Below are positions 17,282 through 27,290 of a stretch of 64,000 bases of DNA, in pieces. Numbering within the stretch: the first letter of the stretch is position 1; every line of letters starts with the position of its first letter. Origin of the DNA: Thalassospira tepidiphila MCCC 1A03514. Its GTDB lineage: Bacteria; Pseudomonadota; Alphaproteobacteria; Rhodospirillales; Thalassospiraceae. The translations under genes were made by a program, and so were the position numbers. The stretch covers positions 62,001 through 126,000 of the forward strand of contig NZ_JPVZ01000009.1 of assembly GCF_001662875.1 (NCBI RefSeq), written 5' to 3'. The notes beneath the pieces are model-generated. The model saw only the letters and a program-made list of their open reading frames with translations, made no database searches and was not told the DNA's origin.

Positions 17282-17296
17282 AGTAGCTTAACTACA
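17282..17296. promoter_or_regulatory. RpiR/HexR-like operator 3
   Basis: AGTAGCTTAACTACA, with GTAG / CTAC arms, centred 72 bp from operator 2. It shares the arm sequence and spacer length of the other two sites and may serve autoregulation or looping. Confidence 0.5.
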
Positions 17297-17629
17297 TTAT
17301 AGGATTTCGCAGCGCCCCTGTTTCGTCCAGACTTTCAAGCAGGAAATTCGCCAATTGGATCAAGGATTAAGACGCCCAGGATCCCGATAAACCAAAGCCC
17401 GAAACAGCAACCTCGCCGTCTCGTGCATTGAATAACTACATGGTCGATTTCGACCGGGTTAATGTCGGGCAAAACGATGATACTTGATGTGAGAAAACAC
17501 GCATGCGGGGTACTGACATGACGCTTAAATTGAAATTGTGGCTATCGCCTGCAAACGGAAATAATGTTAGTTCCCAATAAGGTGTCGGTTTTGACACACC
17601 AAACCAGATAGACGGATCAGGTCGATTCC

Positions 17630-18514
17630 ATGCAACAAACCGCCGACATCATCAGCCTGCTGCGCAGCCAGTCCGGCAAATTTCCGAACCGCGAACAACT
17701 CGTCGCGGACTATGTCAGCGCACATCTGGAAGATGTCACAACCATCGCCCTGTCCGATCTGGCGAAAAATGTCGGGGTCAGCGAACCCACCGTCATTCGG
17801 TTTTGCCGCACCTTGGGGTGCGACGGGTTCCGTGATTTCAAAATCCGCTTGGCGCAAAACCTTGCCGTCAGCATTCAGTATCTGACATCCGAAGACATTT
17901 CAGACGACACAACCGCCGCAGATGTTCTGTCAAACCATGTGCTTGGCGTGATCATTGATAACCTGCGTCTGCTGCGTGATCAGTTATCTTCTGATCAAAT
18001 TGACCAGGCTGCCGACATTCTGGTCAAGGCACGTCAGGTGGCGTTTTTCGGGGTTGGGGGTGGATCGACCACTGTAGCGTTTGATGCCGCAAACCGCTTT
18101 TTCCGGCTGGGAATTCCGGCGCAATCGCAAAGTGACGGCTATTTGCAGCGCATGCTGGCCTCGACCTTTGGCGCCGAGGACGTGATATTCGCGATCTCCA
18201 CCAGTGGTCGCCCGACGGAAATCATCCATTCCGCTGCCATTGCCCGCCAATATGGCGCCAAGGTCATCTCATTGACCAACCCTGACAGCCCGCTTGCCGC
18301 TGAGAGTGACTTGGTCATCGCAATCAATATGCCGGAAAACCCCGACATCTATAAACCAACCGCCACACGCCATGCGTTTCTGGCAACGATTGATGTGATT
18401 GCGACGGCTGTGGCTCGACGCATGCCCGATCAGGCCAAGGAAAAGCTGCGACGCATTCGTTCGTCGCTGCTGACGGTCAATCCCCCAACCGGGCACCAAC
18501 CCATCGGCGACTAA
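17630..18514 (+). CDS. MurR/RpiR family transcriptional regulator
   Basis: 294 residues. The N-terminal 80 residues hold the RpiR helix-turn-helix (TIALSDLAKNVGVSEPTVIR). A SIS sugar-isomerase-like domain starts near residue 125 (VAFFGVGGGSTTVAFDAANR; also ISTSGRPTEIIHSA). SIS domains normally sense phosphosugars or related small molecules. It faces the TRAP/M81 operon, and the intergenic region holds three palindromes of the form bound by HexR-like RpiR proteins. It is therefore the probable regulator of the transporter operon; its effector is not a known one. Confidence 0.9.
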   Translation: MQQTADIISLLRSQSGKFPNREQLVADYVSAHLEDVTTIALSDLAKNVGVSEPTVIRFCRTLGCDGFRDFKIRLAQNLAVSIQYLTSEDISDDTTAADVLSNHVLGVIIDNLRLLRDQLSSDQIDQAADILVKARQVAFFGVGGGSTTVAFDAANRFFRLGIPAQSQSDGYLQRMLASTFGAEDVIFAISTSGRPTEIIHSAAIARQYGAKVISLTNPDSPLAAESDLVIAINMPENPDIYKPTATRHAFLATIDVIATAVARRMPDQAKEKLRRIRSSLLTVNPPTGHQPIGD

Positions 18515-18532
18515 GCTAAGCTTTGTGCGGCC

Positions 18533-21500
18533 TTAGTAATCAAGTCTGAATTGAACGCCAGCCTTGCTATCGATTTCGGTGCTTTCGCTGGTCACACTGA
18601 TATTTGGTGTGACTTCAATCTCGACTTCGACGCCGCTTGATCCCGGTGTTGAACCAGCCTTGGTGCCGACATAGACCCCCTCTGTCAGGTATTTGCCAAC
18701 CTTGACCTCCGGCCCGTCTTCGCCGCCACCGACGCGCAGCACATCTGCACCGATAAAGCGTCGGATGCTGCCAACCACATCAAGGCCACTACCACCGCCA
18801 GAAAGTTCGTTCAGGGCACTTGCCAGTTGCACGGCCTCGACTGCCGACAGGCTGCCCTGTGATTTGCCAAACAGGACCTGAGACAGAATCTCGTCTTCCG
18901 GCAGCGACGGATTGGACGACAGCACCAGTTCCGGGTCGCTTGACGGCCCCTGGAACCCCGCAGTTACGACGAGGTCTTCGGTGGTATAGACCCCTTCGAT
19001 ATCAAGCATCGGATCAGGGGGCGACGCACCGGCAAAGGTAATCTGAGAATCCCGGATCACGAATGTTTTGCCGATGACATCAAGCTGCCCGCGCAAGGCA
19101 GATAACTGCCCGGTGATACGTGGATCATCTGTGGTGCCGGAAATTTCAAGTCGACCGCCCCACTCGGAATCAAGTCCCTTGCCACGCACAAAAAGACGCC
19201 CCGGGATATCAACAGTCACGTCAAGATTACCGCTAAAGGCATCGTCCGCTTCCTGTGTATCCTCGGCCTTTTCGACCTGCGCGGCGTCCGGCAGATTTTC
19301 AATCTCGATGGTCGGAACCGATTCCGGCAAGGCCAGGGTCAGATCGACCTCCCCGCGCAGGACCGACACCGTGCTTTGGATATCGGCCTCCGACTGGGAT
19401 CCGGTCACACTGGCTTCTACATCCGCCCAGAATTGCAGTTCATCCTTACGTGATACGGCAACATTGCGCAGATCAGCCGACACGTCATAGCGCATCTCGC
19501 CACCGTGTAGCAGATCAAGATCAACCGATGCATCAACAGTGCCTTTGCCGCCATCCGTGGCCGTAATGGACGGAATGGAAAGACCCGCCTGATCAAAGGT
19601 GCCCTCAAGCGTTATCTGATCAAGGAGTGTGCCGTACTCAAGGTTTTCATATCGTCCATTGGCAAGCGCAACATCCCCGTTCCAGCGGATGTCATCAAGC
19701 GTTCCAGCGACATCAAGCGCAAGTTTGATCTTGCCCGACATCTGATGATCGGGTGCCGGGACATAAGGCCAGAATTCGGCAATTTGACCATTCACACGCA
19801 CGCGGGCAGAAACCGGCGCAGCAAGATCCGGGCTGAATTCCTGTTCAAGCACAGAAATCGCAAGCGGAACATTGCCCTCGGCTGTCAGTGCTTCGACATC
19901 GCCATTACCAAGTGACGCCTGCCCTGCAAGTTTGCCTTCCTCAAGCGTGATATCAAGCCGCATTTCAAAGGGCTTCAGCCCCGCGACCGCCTTTGCCGTG
20001 ATGCCGGAAATGCGGCCATTGACCTGTGCACTTGGCAAGTTCCCGCGTGTTTCACGCAAGGACGCATCAAGATTTGCGGTCCCGCTCAGCCCGTCAAAAC
20101 CGGAAATACGCCCCCACGGACCAAGATCAAAATCATTAAGGTGAAGCTCACCCGAAATGGATTTTTGCCCGGCTTCCTGATCAAGGCTTGCGACAAGATG
20201 GCCGGTGCCAACGGTCAGGTCGGCGTCGAGTTGCTGCCGACCGTTTTCGCGCAAAGCAAGTTCCAGTGGTTTTCGAAGCTCAATCGTCTGATCGCCAATG
20301 ATCGCTTCAAGCCGAGTGGCCGTTACGGCGATATCATTGCCAAGCGACAGATCAGCAGCCAAGTCGGTCGAAATCGGTACATTGCCCTGATAAAGACCCG
20401 AACTCGTCAGCGTGATGGCAAGCGCATCCATGCCACCGTCAAGATCAAGGGCAAGCTCGTCAACCGCAATTGATCCGGCAATTATGTCACGTCCACCCAG
20501 CTCCGCTGAAATTTCCGGCACGTCAAACGCATTACCGATCGTCGCGGTCAGTTCAACATCCTCGATCATTGTCGGATTGGTGCCATCTGTGCTTGCCATT
20601 CGCATGCCCTTGGCCGATGCATTTGCCGTAATGCTTTGGCGTTGCCCATCCGGACGAAGGGCAATATCGGCCGTCACGGTTCCGTTCACCAGACTGACGC
20701 CAAACTGATCGAGAAATTCGGCATCCAGATTTGACAGCGCAACATCACCGCGCATTGGAATGCTGTAGTCGGGCAAGGCAATATTGCCGCTCAACGCGAC
20801 ATGTTCGCCTTTAAGCGATATCTGCTCAACACGGAGCGCATCTTCGGGCAGAACAAGATTTGCAGCCACTTCGTAAGGACGGCTGGCAAAGGTGAAGTTG
20901 CCGTTATTGGCAAGCGACAACACCGCCTGTTCTGACCACGCCATGCGGCTGGTCAGCACGATATCGGAGAATTCCTGACCCGAAACAGCAAGGCTTGGAA
21001 CACTCAATTCAAATGTCCCCGGGGGTGCAGTCAGGTCACCTTCGAGATTGGCTGTCAGCTTTGCCGGGGCCATTTCGATGCCCAGATCCGGCGGCACCGC
21101 ACCAGATGCAATATCAAGCGTGCTTTCAAGCGACAGCTTCTCGAATGCTTCTGTAATGCGAAGCATCAGCGGACCGTCAATCATTGCGGTATCAAGTGCG
21201 CTGACATCAACGCTGAGATCAAGATCGGGTGCAAGTGTCACATTGCCCGTGATACGCGGCTCGGGCCCGACGATACGATCAAGATCGGCAATCCCGAAAC
21301 CGGCCTGACTGGCTGAAACCTCGATCCCGGTTTCCAGACCACTGGCCTCCGACCAGGTCAGGCCGGGCAAGGAAACCTGCCCCTGCCCGCGCAGATCAAG
21401 CCCCGAAATCGGCGCAAAAATCGCAAGATCCCGGATATCCGCCACGATGTTTGATGTCGTTACGACCAGATCCTCGTTAACGTCCGCCTGCCCGCGGAGC

Positions 21501-22969
21501 GTCATATCAGGCGTGTTCAATGCCAGATTGCGGATCGAAATATCGGCAAAGTCCGGCGACATCCGCGCATCAAATGACAAGTCCTGCGCCGCCCCCAGAA
21601 ACGCACCCAGATCCGGGTCATCCCAATCCGTGCCGGTCGCAGAAAATGCGACGGTTGCGTCAAGTGGTTCATCCGCGTCATCGGGGGCCGCCATATCCGC
21701 CTGCAAGGCGATGTCGCCGATACGCGACACTGGCGTTTTCACATCACGGCCATTTACCCGCAGCGCCACACCGGGCATCGAAAGATTGCCATTGGCCTGA
21801 ACGGAAAGCCCAAGTTCCGCCCATGAAACTGCATCGTCAAGCAGTGCCGACATTGCAGGATCAATATCGGCCGTTAAATCGGCCGTCATCAGGCTGTCTT
21901 CAAGGTCAAGTTCGGTTGTGCCAGACAGCACCAGCACATCTGCCATCGCAATCGAAATGCGATCAAACGAAAGGATTTGTTCTGATTGATCAAATGCCCC
22001 GCCAACGCCCAGTGCGACTTCTTTATCCATGCTTGCAGGCAATTGTTCGGTTATGCGTTCTTGCGGTGAAAGCGCACCGTCGAGCGTAAATGCCACAACA
22101 TCCGAAGACAGTTGAACGCCAATGTCGCTTGCAAGTGATGCATAGCCCGCCGCCGACAGATCAATCGTGCCTTTCCAGTCATTGGCCGGACCATCGCCAT
22201 TAAGCGCAATCTTGATATCCGTTGCGCTGGCCGGATCAACGCCAGCCAGGGTCATGACAAGCCCTTCGCGCCCCAACAACCCATCAATCTCGGCGGCAAG
22301 ATGTTGTCCGGGGCCGTCAAAATCCAGATCAAGTTTTATGCGGTCGGTACCGCCATCACGCGGCTGCAAATCCAGAAAGGCTGTCGCAGACAGGTTTGTG
22401 CCAACCTTTGCCCGCCCATTCAGGCTATAGAGGAAGCTGTTGCCGGTAACCTGATCAACAATGGCAATTTCGCCGAGCTCAAGCGCGTCAAGCGAAACCG
22501 CCAGCGGCATGGCAAAGCCACCGCCGTCTTCGTCCTCTTCCTCAACCGTTTCCGGTACGGTACCGTCGGGCAAAATGACATTGGTCGTTGCCAGACTGAT
22601 CTTATTGATTTGCAACCGACCAGCCAAAAGTGCGGTCGGCGACCAGTCAAATTCGATATCATTGATATCAAGATGCAACCCATCTGTGGCGCGATCCATG
22701 GTCACCTGATCAAGGGCCAGTTCAGTCCACAAACTGCCTTCGATCCGGCCAAGCGCAAATTCGCTGTCGGTTGCGGCGGATACGGCCTCGTTGATCATCG
22801 GGGTTGCCATCCGCAATACCGGGCCGGTCCCGGCAACGGCAATCAGGCCGGCAAGTCCAAGCACGGCCCCGCCAAGACCATAGGCACCATAGCGCAACCA
22901 CTTTGTCGAAGAACGGCGCGATGCGGAACGTTTGGGATTATTCGGTGGTGACGTGTCAGACCCGATCAA
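18533..22969 (-). CDS. tamB: TamB-like translocation and assembly module protein
   Basis: 1478 residues. An N-terminal membrane anchor lies at about residues 28-50 (GAYGLGGAVLGLAGLIAVAG). A very long stretch of repeating beta-rich sequence follows, and the C-terminal DUF490/TamB domain (RGQLDVIGKTFVIRDSQITF) ends in VQFRLDY. TamB spans the periplasm as a hydrophobic groove and works with TamA in outer-membrane protein assembly or phospholipid transfer to the outer membrane. Its start overlaps the tamA stop by 4 nt (ATGA), giving a coupled tamA-tamB operon. Confidence 0.93.
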   Translation of the reverse strand: MIGSDTSPPNNPKRSASRRSSTKWLRYGAYGLGGAVLGLAGLIAVAGTGPVLRMATPMINEAVSAATDSEFALGRIEGSLWTELALDQVTMDRATDGLHLDINDIEFDWSPTALLAGRLQINKISLATTNVILPDGTVPETVEEEDEDGGGFAMPLAVSLDALELGEIAIVDQVTGNSFLYSLNGRAKVGTNLSATAFLDLQPRDGGTDRIKLDLDFDGPGQHLAAEIDGLLGREGLVMTLAGVDPASATDIKIALNGDGPANDWKGTIDLSAAGYASLASDIGVQLSSDVVAFTLDGALSPQERITEQLPASMDKEVALGVGGAFDQSEQILSFDRISIAMADVLVLSGTTELDLEDSLMTADLTADIDPAMSALLDDAVSWAELGLSVQANGNLSMPGVALRVNGRDVKTPVSRIGDIALQADMAAPDDADEPLDATVAFSATGTDWDDPDLGAFLGAAQDLSFDARMSPDFADISIRNLALNTPDMTLRGQADVNEDLVVTTSNIVADIRDLAIFAPISGLDLRGQGQVSLPGLTWSEASGLETGIEVSASQAGFGIADLDRIVGPEPRITGNVTLAPDLDLSVDVSALDTAMIDGPLMLRITEAFEKLSLESTLDIASGAVPPDLGIEMAPAKLTANLEGDLTAPPGTFELSVPSLAVSGQEFSDIVLTSRMAWSEQAVLSLANNGNFTFASRPYEVAANLVLPEDALRVEQISLKGEHVALSGNIALPDYSIPMRGDVALSNLDAEFLDQFGVSLVNGTVTADIALRPDGQRQSITANASAKGMRMASTDGTNPTMIEDVELTATIGNAFDVPEISAELGGRDIIAGSIAVDELALDLDGGMDALAITLTSSGLYQGNVPISTDLAADLSLGNDIAVTATRLEAIIGDQTIELRKPLELALRENGRQQLDADLTVGTGHLVASLDQEAGQKSISGELHLNDFDLGPWGRISGFDGLSGTANLDASLRETRGNLPSAQVNGRISGITAKAVAGLKPFEMRLDITLEEGKLAGQASLGNGDVEALTAEGNVPLAISVLEQEFSPDLAAPVSARVRVNGQIAEFWPYVPAPDHQMSGKIKLALDVAGTLDDIRWNGDVALANGRYENLEYGTLLDQITLEGTFDQAGLSIPSITATDGGKGTVDASVDLDLLHGGEMRYDVSADLRNVAVSRKDELQFWADVEASVTGSQSEADIQSTVSVLRGEVDLTLALPESVPTIEIENLPDAAQVEKAEDTQEADDAFSGNLDVTVDIPGRLFVRGKGLDSEWGGRLEISGTTDDPRITGQLSALRGQLDVIGKTFVIRDSQITFAGASPPDPMLDIEGVYTTEDLVVTAGFQGPSSDPELVLSSNPSLPEDEILSQVLFGKSQGSLSAVEAVQLASALNELSGGGSGLDVVGSIRRFIGADVLRVGGGEDGPEVKVGKYLTEGVYVGTKAGSTPGSSGVEVEIEVTPNISVTSESTEIDSKAGVQFRLDY

Positions 22970-25086
22970 AATGCCTGCCCCAGACTGATATAGAATTGAA
23001 AATCGTCATCAACGTTGTCGCGTTTATCAAGTGGTACTGCGACATCAAAACGCAGCGGCCCGACGGCGGTGTAATAACGGAAGCCAAGACCGGCAGCCCA
23101 TAGAAGACGGATGTCTTCGGGCTCGGATCTGGCATACACGTTACCACCTTCGATGAATGGCACGATGCCAAAGCTTTCGGTCACACGGGCGCGGAATTCG
23201 GCACCGACTTCCAGTACGGAACGCCCGCCGAGCGGATCATCATCATCGTCGAGAGGACCGACTTTCTGGTATTCGTAGCCCCGGATTGATCCGCCACCAC
23301 CGGAATAATAGCGTTTGTTCGATGGCAGGTTGCCGCGATCCTCGCCGATAATGGTACCGGTGCGTGCACGGGCCGCCAGAACATAGTCGCCCTCATCGTC
23401 AATCGACAGGTATTGCGACCCGACGACCGATACGGTGGTGAAACCGGTATCCTTGTCGGTCAGGCCCATATAGGGCGATACGTTGATTTCAAAACGGTTC
23501 CCCCGGCTCGGATCAAGGGGATTGTCGGTGTTGTCATGGCGCAAGATGCCCCGCAAACCGGCAAGATAGAATTCCTCGTTCGGGGAGTCTGATCCAGTCA
23601 GGTCGGAATATTCCGCAGTGACACCAAATGTCGTTGTCCAGTTTTCCCAAAGCGGACGTTCGATACCGGCAAAGCTGTCAAGCGTTGAGCCCTTGTAGGC
23701 GTCAGTATCGTTGTTTTTGGCATTGGCCTCGGCCACAAAGGACTGACGCCGTTCAAGAAACTGCGGCTTTTTGAATTCTGCCGACAGACCTTGTTCAAGG
23801 CTTGAAACATCAATCCCCAGCCGCAGACGTTCACCCGCACCAAACAGATTGCGATGTTCCCAGAACGCGTTGGCACCCGGACCATCAGCGGTCGAAAAAT
23901 TCACCCCGCCGCCGATCGAACGCATTTTGCGTTCAACCACCTCGATCTCAACCGGGATTTCGCCATTGTCATTTACCGGACCGGCAACCTTGACGATCAC
24001 ACTGTCAAACAGGTTGGTTTGCGCCAGATCGCGGCGCGTGGTGCGCACCTGATCGGGATGATATTGTTCGCCCGACCGCCAGCTGCGGTATCCTGCGATG
24101 AAGTCCGCATCGACGTCCTCTGCACCATTGACGGTAATCTTGCCAAAATCGGCCTGCGGCCCGGTTTCAAAGGCATAATTGATCGTAATGGTTTTTTGCG
24201 CGGTGTCGGCCAATACGGTTCGTTTACCAGCCTCGACAAGCGGGTAACCCTGTTCGCGCAGGATATCGACACCGTATTGTTCACCCAGAATGATCGGCTC
24301 CGCGGTCGCGCGCTGCCCGATCTCAAGGCGGGTCTTTTCAAGTTCCTTATCCGTCGCATGGCGTTCCACCACGCGATCAGGGTATGTGATCACAAGGTTC
24401 ACCGCCGAAATCAGATAGGGTGTACCGACATCGATATTATAGGTCAGAACCAATGGTGTCGGCTGTTCGGATGTTGATGCCAATGCATCATCTCCGGACT
24501 GGCCATCGGCCGGGTCTTGTTCAGAACCAGCATCAGGTGCGTCTTGGACTGGCGCGCTATCCGATGTGTCTGTGGCGGCCTTTTCATTAATTTCAAAGGT
24601 GATCTGCCCGTCGTAAAATCCCTTGGATCGCAGCACAGCCTGAAACCGTTCGACATCGTCTTCGGCACGGCGTTGCAGGCCCGCGCGTGAAGCGGTCGGG
24701 CGCGACTGCAGACGGCGCGCCGTACTAACCCCGTCCAACGCCGCAATCAGATTTTCTTCCTGGGGATCAATGCCGGCAATTTCGACTTCATAGGGGATGG
24801 TTTGTTGCAGATCATTTTGCGCAATCTCGCTGTCAGCACCGTCGCCAAATCCAAGCACACCACTTAGCCCCTCGTCCGAGGTGCACGCCGAAAGCATCGA
24901 CCCTGCCAGTAAAAGCGGAACGATTGCAAACCTGCGCCTGAGGATCGGAGATGTGTCTAGGATGCGTTTATTCAAACCATCTTGCCCTTGAAAGCTTTGC
25001 GGACGCAGTGCAACGTACGCCAACCTGTTTGTTTCTGATCTCTTGTTTATATAAGTGCAAACGATCAGGATGATTAAATGTTTCAC
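22966..25086 (-). CDS. tamA: TamA-like outer membrane assembly factor (Omp85 family)
   Basis: Up to 706 residues, with a charged segment, hydrophobic stretch and lipobox-like LSAC, then POTRA-type repeats (about residues 90-390) and a 16-strand Omp85 barrel ending in FQFYISLGQAF with a terminal Phe. The barrel contains the GGSIRGYEYQ lid motif of the family. It assembles outer-membrane proteins with TamB. The start is unclear: the long frame begins with GTG at 25086, but a TTG at 24975 would put the LSAC cysteine at residue 31 behind a good export signal. A lipidated TamA would be unusual but is known in some Proteobacteria. Confidence 0.9.
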   Translation of the reverse strand: MKHLIILIVCTYINKRSETNRLAYVALRPQSFQGQDGLNKRILDTSPILRRRFAIVPLLLAGSMLSACTSDEGLSGVLGFGDGADSEIAQNDLQQTIPYEVEIAGIDPQEENLIAALDGVSTARRLQSRPTASRAGLQRRAEDDVERFQAVLRSKGFYDGQITFEINEKAATDTSDSAPVQDAPDAGSEQDPADGQSGDDALASTSEQPTPLVLTYNIDVGTPYLISAVNLVITYPDRVVERHATDKELEKTRLEIGQRATAEPIILGEQYGVDILREQGYPLVEAGKRTVLADTAQKTITINYAFETGPQADFGKITVNGAEDVDADFIAGYRSWRSGEQYHPDQVRTTRRDLAQTNLFDSVIVKVAGPVNDNGEIPVEIEVVERKMRSIGGGVNFSTADGPGANAFWEHRNLFGAGERLRLGIDVSSLEQGLSAEFKKPQFLERRQSFVAEANAKNNDTDAYKGSTLDSFAGIERPLWENWTTTFGVTAEYSDLTGSDSPNEEFYLAGLRGILRHDNTDNPLDPSRGNRFEINVSPYMGLTDKDTGFTTVSVVGSQYLSIDDEGDYVLAARARTGTIIGEDRGNLPSNKRYYSGGGGSIRGYEYQKVGPLDDDDDPLGGRSVLEVGAEFRARVTESFGIVPFIEGGNVYARSEPEDIRLLWAAGLGFRYYTAVGPLRFDVAVPLDKRDNVDDDFQFYISLGQAF

Positions 25087-25094
25087 AGCAGGCC

Positions 25095-25119
25095 CAATGA
25101 AAACACCTTATTTTCATTG
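25095..25119. promoter_or_regulatory. Perfect 9-bp inverted repeat upstream of tamA
   Basis: CAATGAAAA, 7-nt spacer, TTTTCATTG. It lies 9 nt before the GTG at 25086 and in the divergent region with the ATP-grasp gene. It could be an operator or an RNA hairpin in the tamA leader; no T-run follows. Confidence 0.4.
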
Positions 25120-25264
25120 AACGCACTGGTCGAGTGTGACCTGTGCCATGATCCATGAAAAAAAGGCATGGCTATGAACAATAAATGCGCTTGCGACGAA
25201 CGATCTTTGGGCGTACCGGAAGTTGAGCGCAACATATTTACCCTCATCGTAGGAGAGCTGCACA

Positions 25265-27235
25265 GTGACTTTGCCCCAGACCAATACTGTCATCATCCGT
25301 GCAGCCGTGCGCGACGACCTTGATGGTCTTTGCGCGCTTGAAAGCGGCAATTTCGAAAGCGATCTGATTTCACGTGCCTCCTTCTCGAGGTTCCTGCGTC
25401 AGGCCAGCGCGCGCCTTCTTGTCGCAGACGCTGGTGATGCCGATCATCCTGAAATTGTCGGGTATGGTTTGCTGTTGCTGCGCACCAATACCGTTACAGC
25501 ACGGATTTACTCGCTGGCGATTGCAAAAGACTGGCGCGGCAAGGGTTTGGGCACACAGCTTTTGGCTGGCCTTGAAAATCTGGCGATGGATGCGGGATGC
25601 ACGCGCATGCGCCTTGAAGTGCGCGTCACCAATGAAACCGCTCGCAATCTATACGAACGTCATGGCTATGTCCGGATTGCCGATCTTCCAGGTTACTATG
25701 AAGATGGTAGTGATGGCGTCCGCCTTGAACACGCGCTTTATGATGGCGAAAGTGCTGTCAGCCCGGCGGTTGCCACCGGTGCGCCGCTGATTTTGGTCGA
25801 CCGTCTGTCGGATCAACGCTTTGCCGTATCGGGGGCACGCGTGATGCGGGTGCGCGATTATCTCGCACTTGATCACGGTGTGCGTAACCGGCGTGTGATC
25901 AACCTGTGCCAGTCCTATGAATATCTGTCGCGCGGTTATTATTGCAGCCTTCTTGCGGCCGCCCGGGCAGAGCGCGTCATTCCCGAGGCCGATGTTCTTT
26001 TGGATTTGAACTGGAAGCGCCTTCAGAAGACCGCACGTGCGGAACTCAGCCCGCAAATCATCGAGGCACTGGAAAAGTCCGGCCAGACGCCTGATCAGGC
26101 CCCGGATCATATCGATGTCTATTTCGGGCGAACCGCCAACAAGAAGTTTCGTCAGATTGGCGAACGCGCCTTTGATCAGTTCCGCTGCCCCATCCTGCGT
26201 CTGCATCTGAACAAGCAGGACCGCAGAATTTTGCGCGAAATCGAAGCCCCGTCGATCAGCCAGCTTGATGATGACAAACTTGTCGAGTTCGAGGCCGCAT
26301 TGCGCGCCTATTTGCGTGGGCGCGTGCGCAAACAGGGCAACGTCACCCCGCCGACTGCCCTTGTCGCGATCCTGCATGACCCGGATGAAGTCCTGCCACC
26401 GTCAGACAAGGAGGCGCTGGCCAATTTCGTGCAGGCCGCGTCCGATCTGGGGGCGAAGGCCGAACTGATTACGGCCAAGGATTTCCATCATCTTTCGGAA
26501 TTTGATGCGCTTTTGATCCGCGAAACCACCGCCCTTGATCACCATACCTATCGCTTTGCCAAGCGGGCGGTAAAGGAAGGCATTCCGGTGATTGATGATC
26601 CGGACTCGATGCTGCGTTGTACCAACAAGGTCTATTTGGCCGAATTGCTGCGCACACACCGTATCCCGGCACCCAAAAGTGCGATTTTCGATAAGCGCCG
26701 CATTCCCGACATCGCAAAGCAATTCAGCTTCCCGTCGGTTCTGAAGGTGCCGGATGGCTGCTTCTCGCGCGGGGTACGCAAGGTCAAGTCGCCAGAACAC
26801 CTGAACGAAGTTGCGACCGAGATGTTCAAAAACTCCGAACTTCTCGTCATTCAGGAATATGTCGAAACCACCTTTGACTGGCGTATTGGTGTTTTGGGTG
26901 GCGAGGCCATCTTTGCCAGCCGCTATTTCATGGCACCGGGCCACTGGCAGATCGTCAAACACGAAGATGATGGCAAAAGCTATGAGGAAGGCGGGTTTGA
27001 AACCCTTGCGGTCGAAGACGCCCCTGCTGACATCGTTGCGACTGCCCTTGCCTCTGCACGTTTGATGGGCGACGGCCTTTATGGTGTGGACGTTAAGGAA
27101 ACGCCCTATGGCCCGATGGTGATCGAGGTCAATGACAACCCCAATATCGATGCCGGGGTTGAGGATGTGGTTCTGGGCATGGATTTGTATCGCCGGATCA
27201 TTGCGCATCTTCTTGGCAAGATCGCACGCCCGTAA
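25265..27235 (+). CDS. GNAT/RLAN/ATP-grasp (RimK-like) ligase fusion
   Basis: 656 residues in three parts. About 1-160 is a GNAT acetyltransferase (acetyl-CoA loop DWRGKGLGTQLL near 88). About 180-340 is a RimK-like ATP-grasp N-terminal (RLAN) domain (NLCQSYEYLSRGYYCSLLAAAR). About 380-656 is an ATP-grasp domain with the lysine segment LKVPDGCFSRGVRKV and metal site VIEVNDNPNID (E621, N623). ATP-grasp ligases join a carboxylate to an amine through an acyl phosphate. The product is unknown. A convergent gene 40 nt away encodes a second GNAT fused to a C39-like peptidase, which suggests a shared peptide-modifying or peptide-making role. CDS start ATG follows a run of CTGCACAGTG; GTG at 25265 may be the start. 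Confidence 0.9.
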   Translation: MTLPQTNTVIIRAAVRDDLDGLCALESGNFESDLISRASFSRFLRQASARLLVADAGDADHPEIVGYGLLLLRTNTVTARIYSLAIAKDWRGKGLGTQLLAGLENLAMDAGCTRMRLEVRVTNETARNLYERHGYVRIADLPGYYEDGSDGVRLEHALYDGESAVSPAVATGAPLILVDRLSDQRFAVSGARVMRVRDYLALDHGVRNRRVINLCQSYEYLSRGYYCSLLAAARAERVIPEADVLLDLNWKRLQKTARAELSPQIIEALEKSGQTPDQAPDHIDVYFGRTANKKFRQIGERAFDQFRCPILRLHLNKQDRRILREIEAPSISQLDDDKLVEFEAALRAYLRGRVRKQGNVTPPTALVAILHDPDEVLPPSDKEALANFVQAASDLGAKAELITAKDFHHLSEFDALLIRETTALDHHTYRFAKRAVKEGIPVIDDPDSMLRCTNKVYLAELLRTHRIPAPKSAIFDKRRIPDIAKQFSFPSVLKVPDGCFSRGVRKVKSPEHLNEVATEMFKNSELLVIQEYVETTFDWRIGVLGGEAIFASRYFMAPGHWQIVKHEDDGKSYEEGGFETLAVEDAPADIVATALASARLMGDGLYGVDVKETPYGPMVIEVNDNPNIDAGVEDVVLGMDLYRRIIAHLLGKIARP

Positions 27236-27261
27236 GGGCCTCTGCAGCATCCCATAAAAGC

Positions 27262-27290
27262 AAAAGGCCGGGTTTTTACCCGGCCTTTTT
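27262..27290. terminator. Bidirectional terminator shared by the ATP-grasp and C39 genes
   Basis: Perfect 12-bp stem AAAAGGCCGGGT / ACCCGGCCTTTT with a 4-nt T loop. One arm contains the last codons (K-K-A-G) and stop of the minus-strand peptidase gene, so the terminator partly lies in coding sequence. Confidence 0.85.

Larger units (their letters stand above)
17167..17629. promoter_or_regulatory. Divergent control region between TRAP operon and RpiR regulator
   Basis: 463 nt without a credible gene. It is AT-rich near the dctQ side and contains three related 15-bp palindromes at 17180, 17210 and 17282, described separately. The remainder (about 17300-17629) shows no clear motif to me; an ordinary promoter for the regulator gene is presumably inside it. 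Confidence 0.6.

Noticed and set aside
17180..17296. Assignment of the RpiR gene as hexR
   Set aside because: The operator form is HexR-like but there are no Entner-Doudoroff or glycolytic genes nearby, and HexR has no known link to TRAP/M81 genes, so the gene symbol was withheld.
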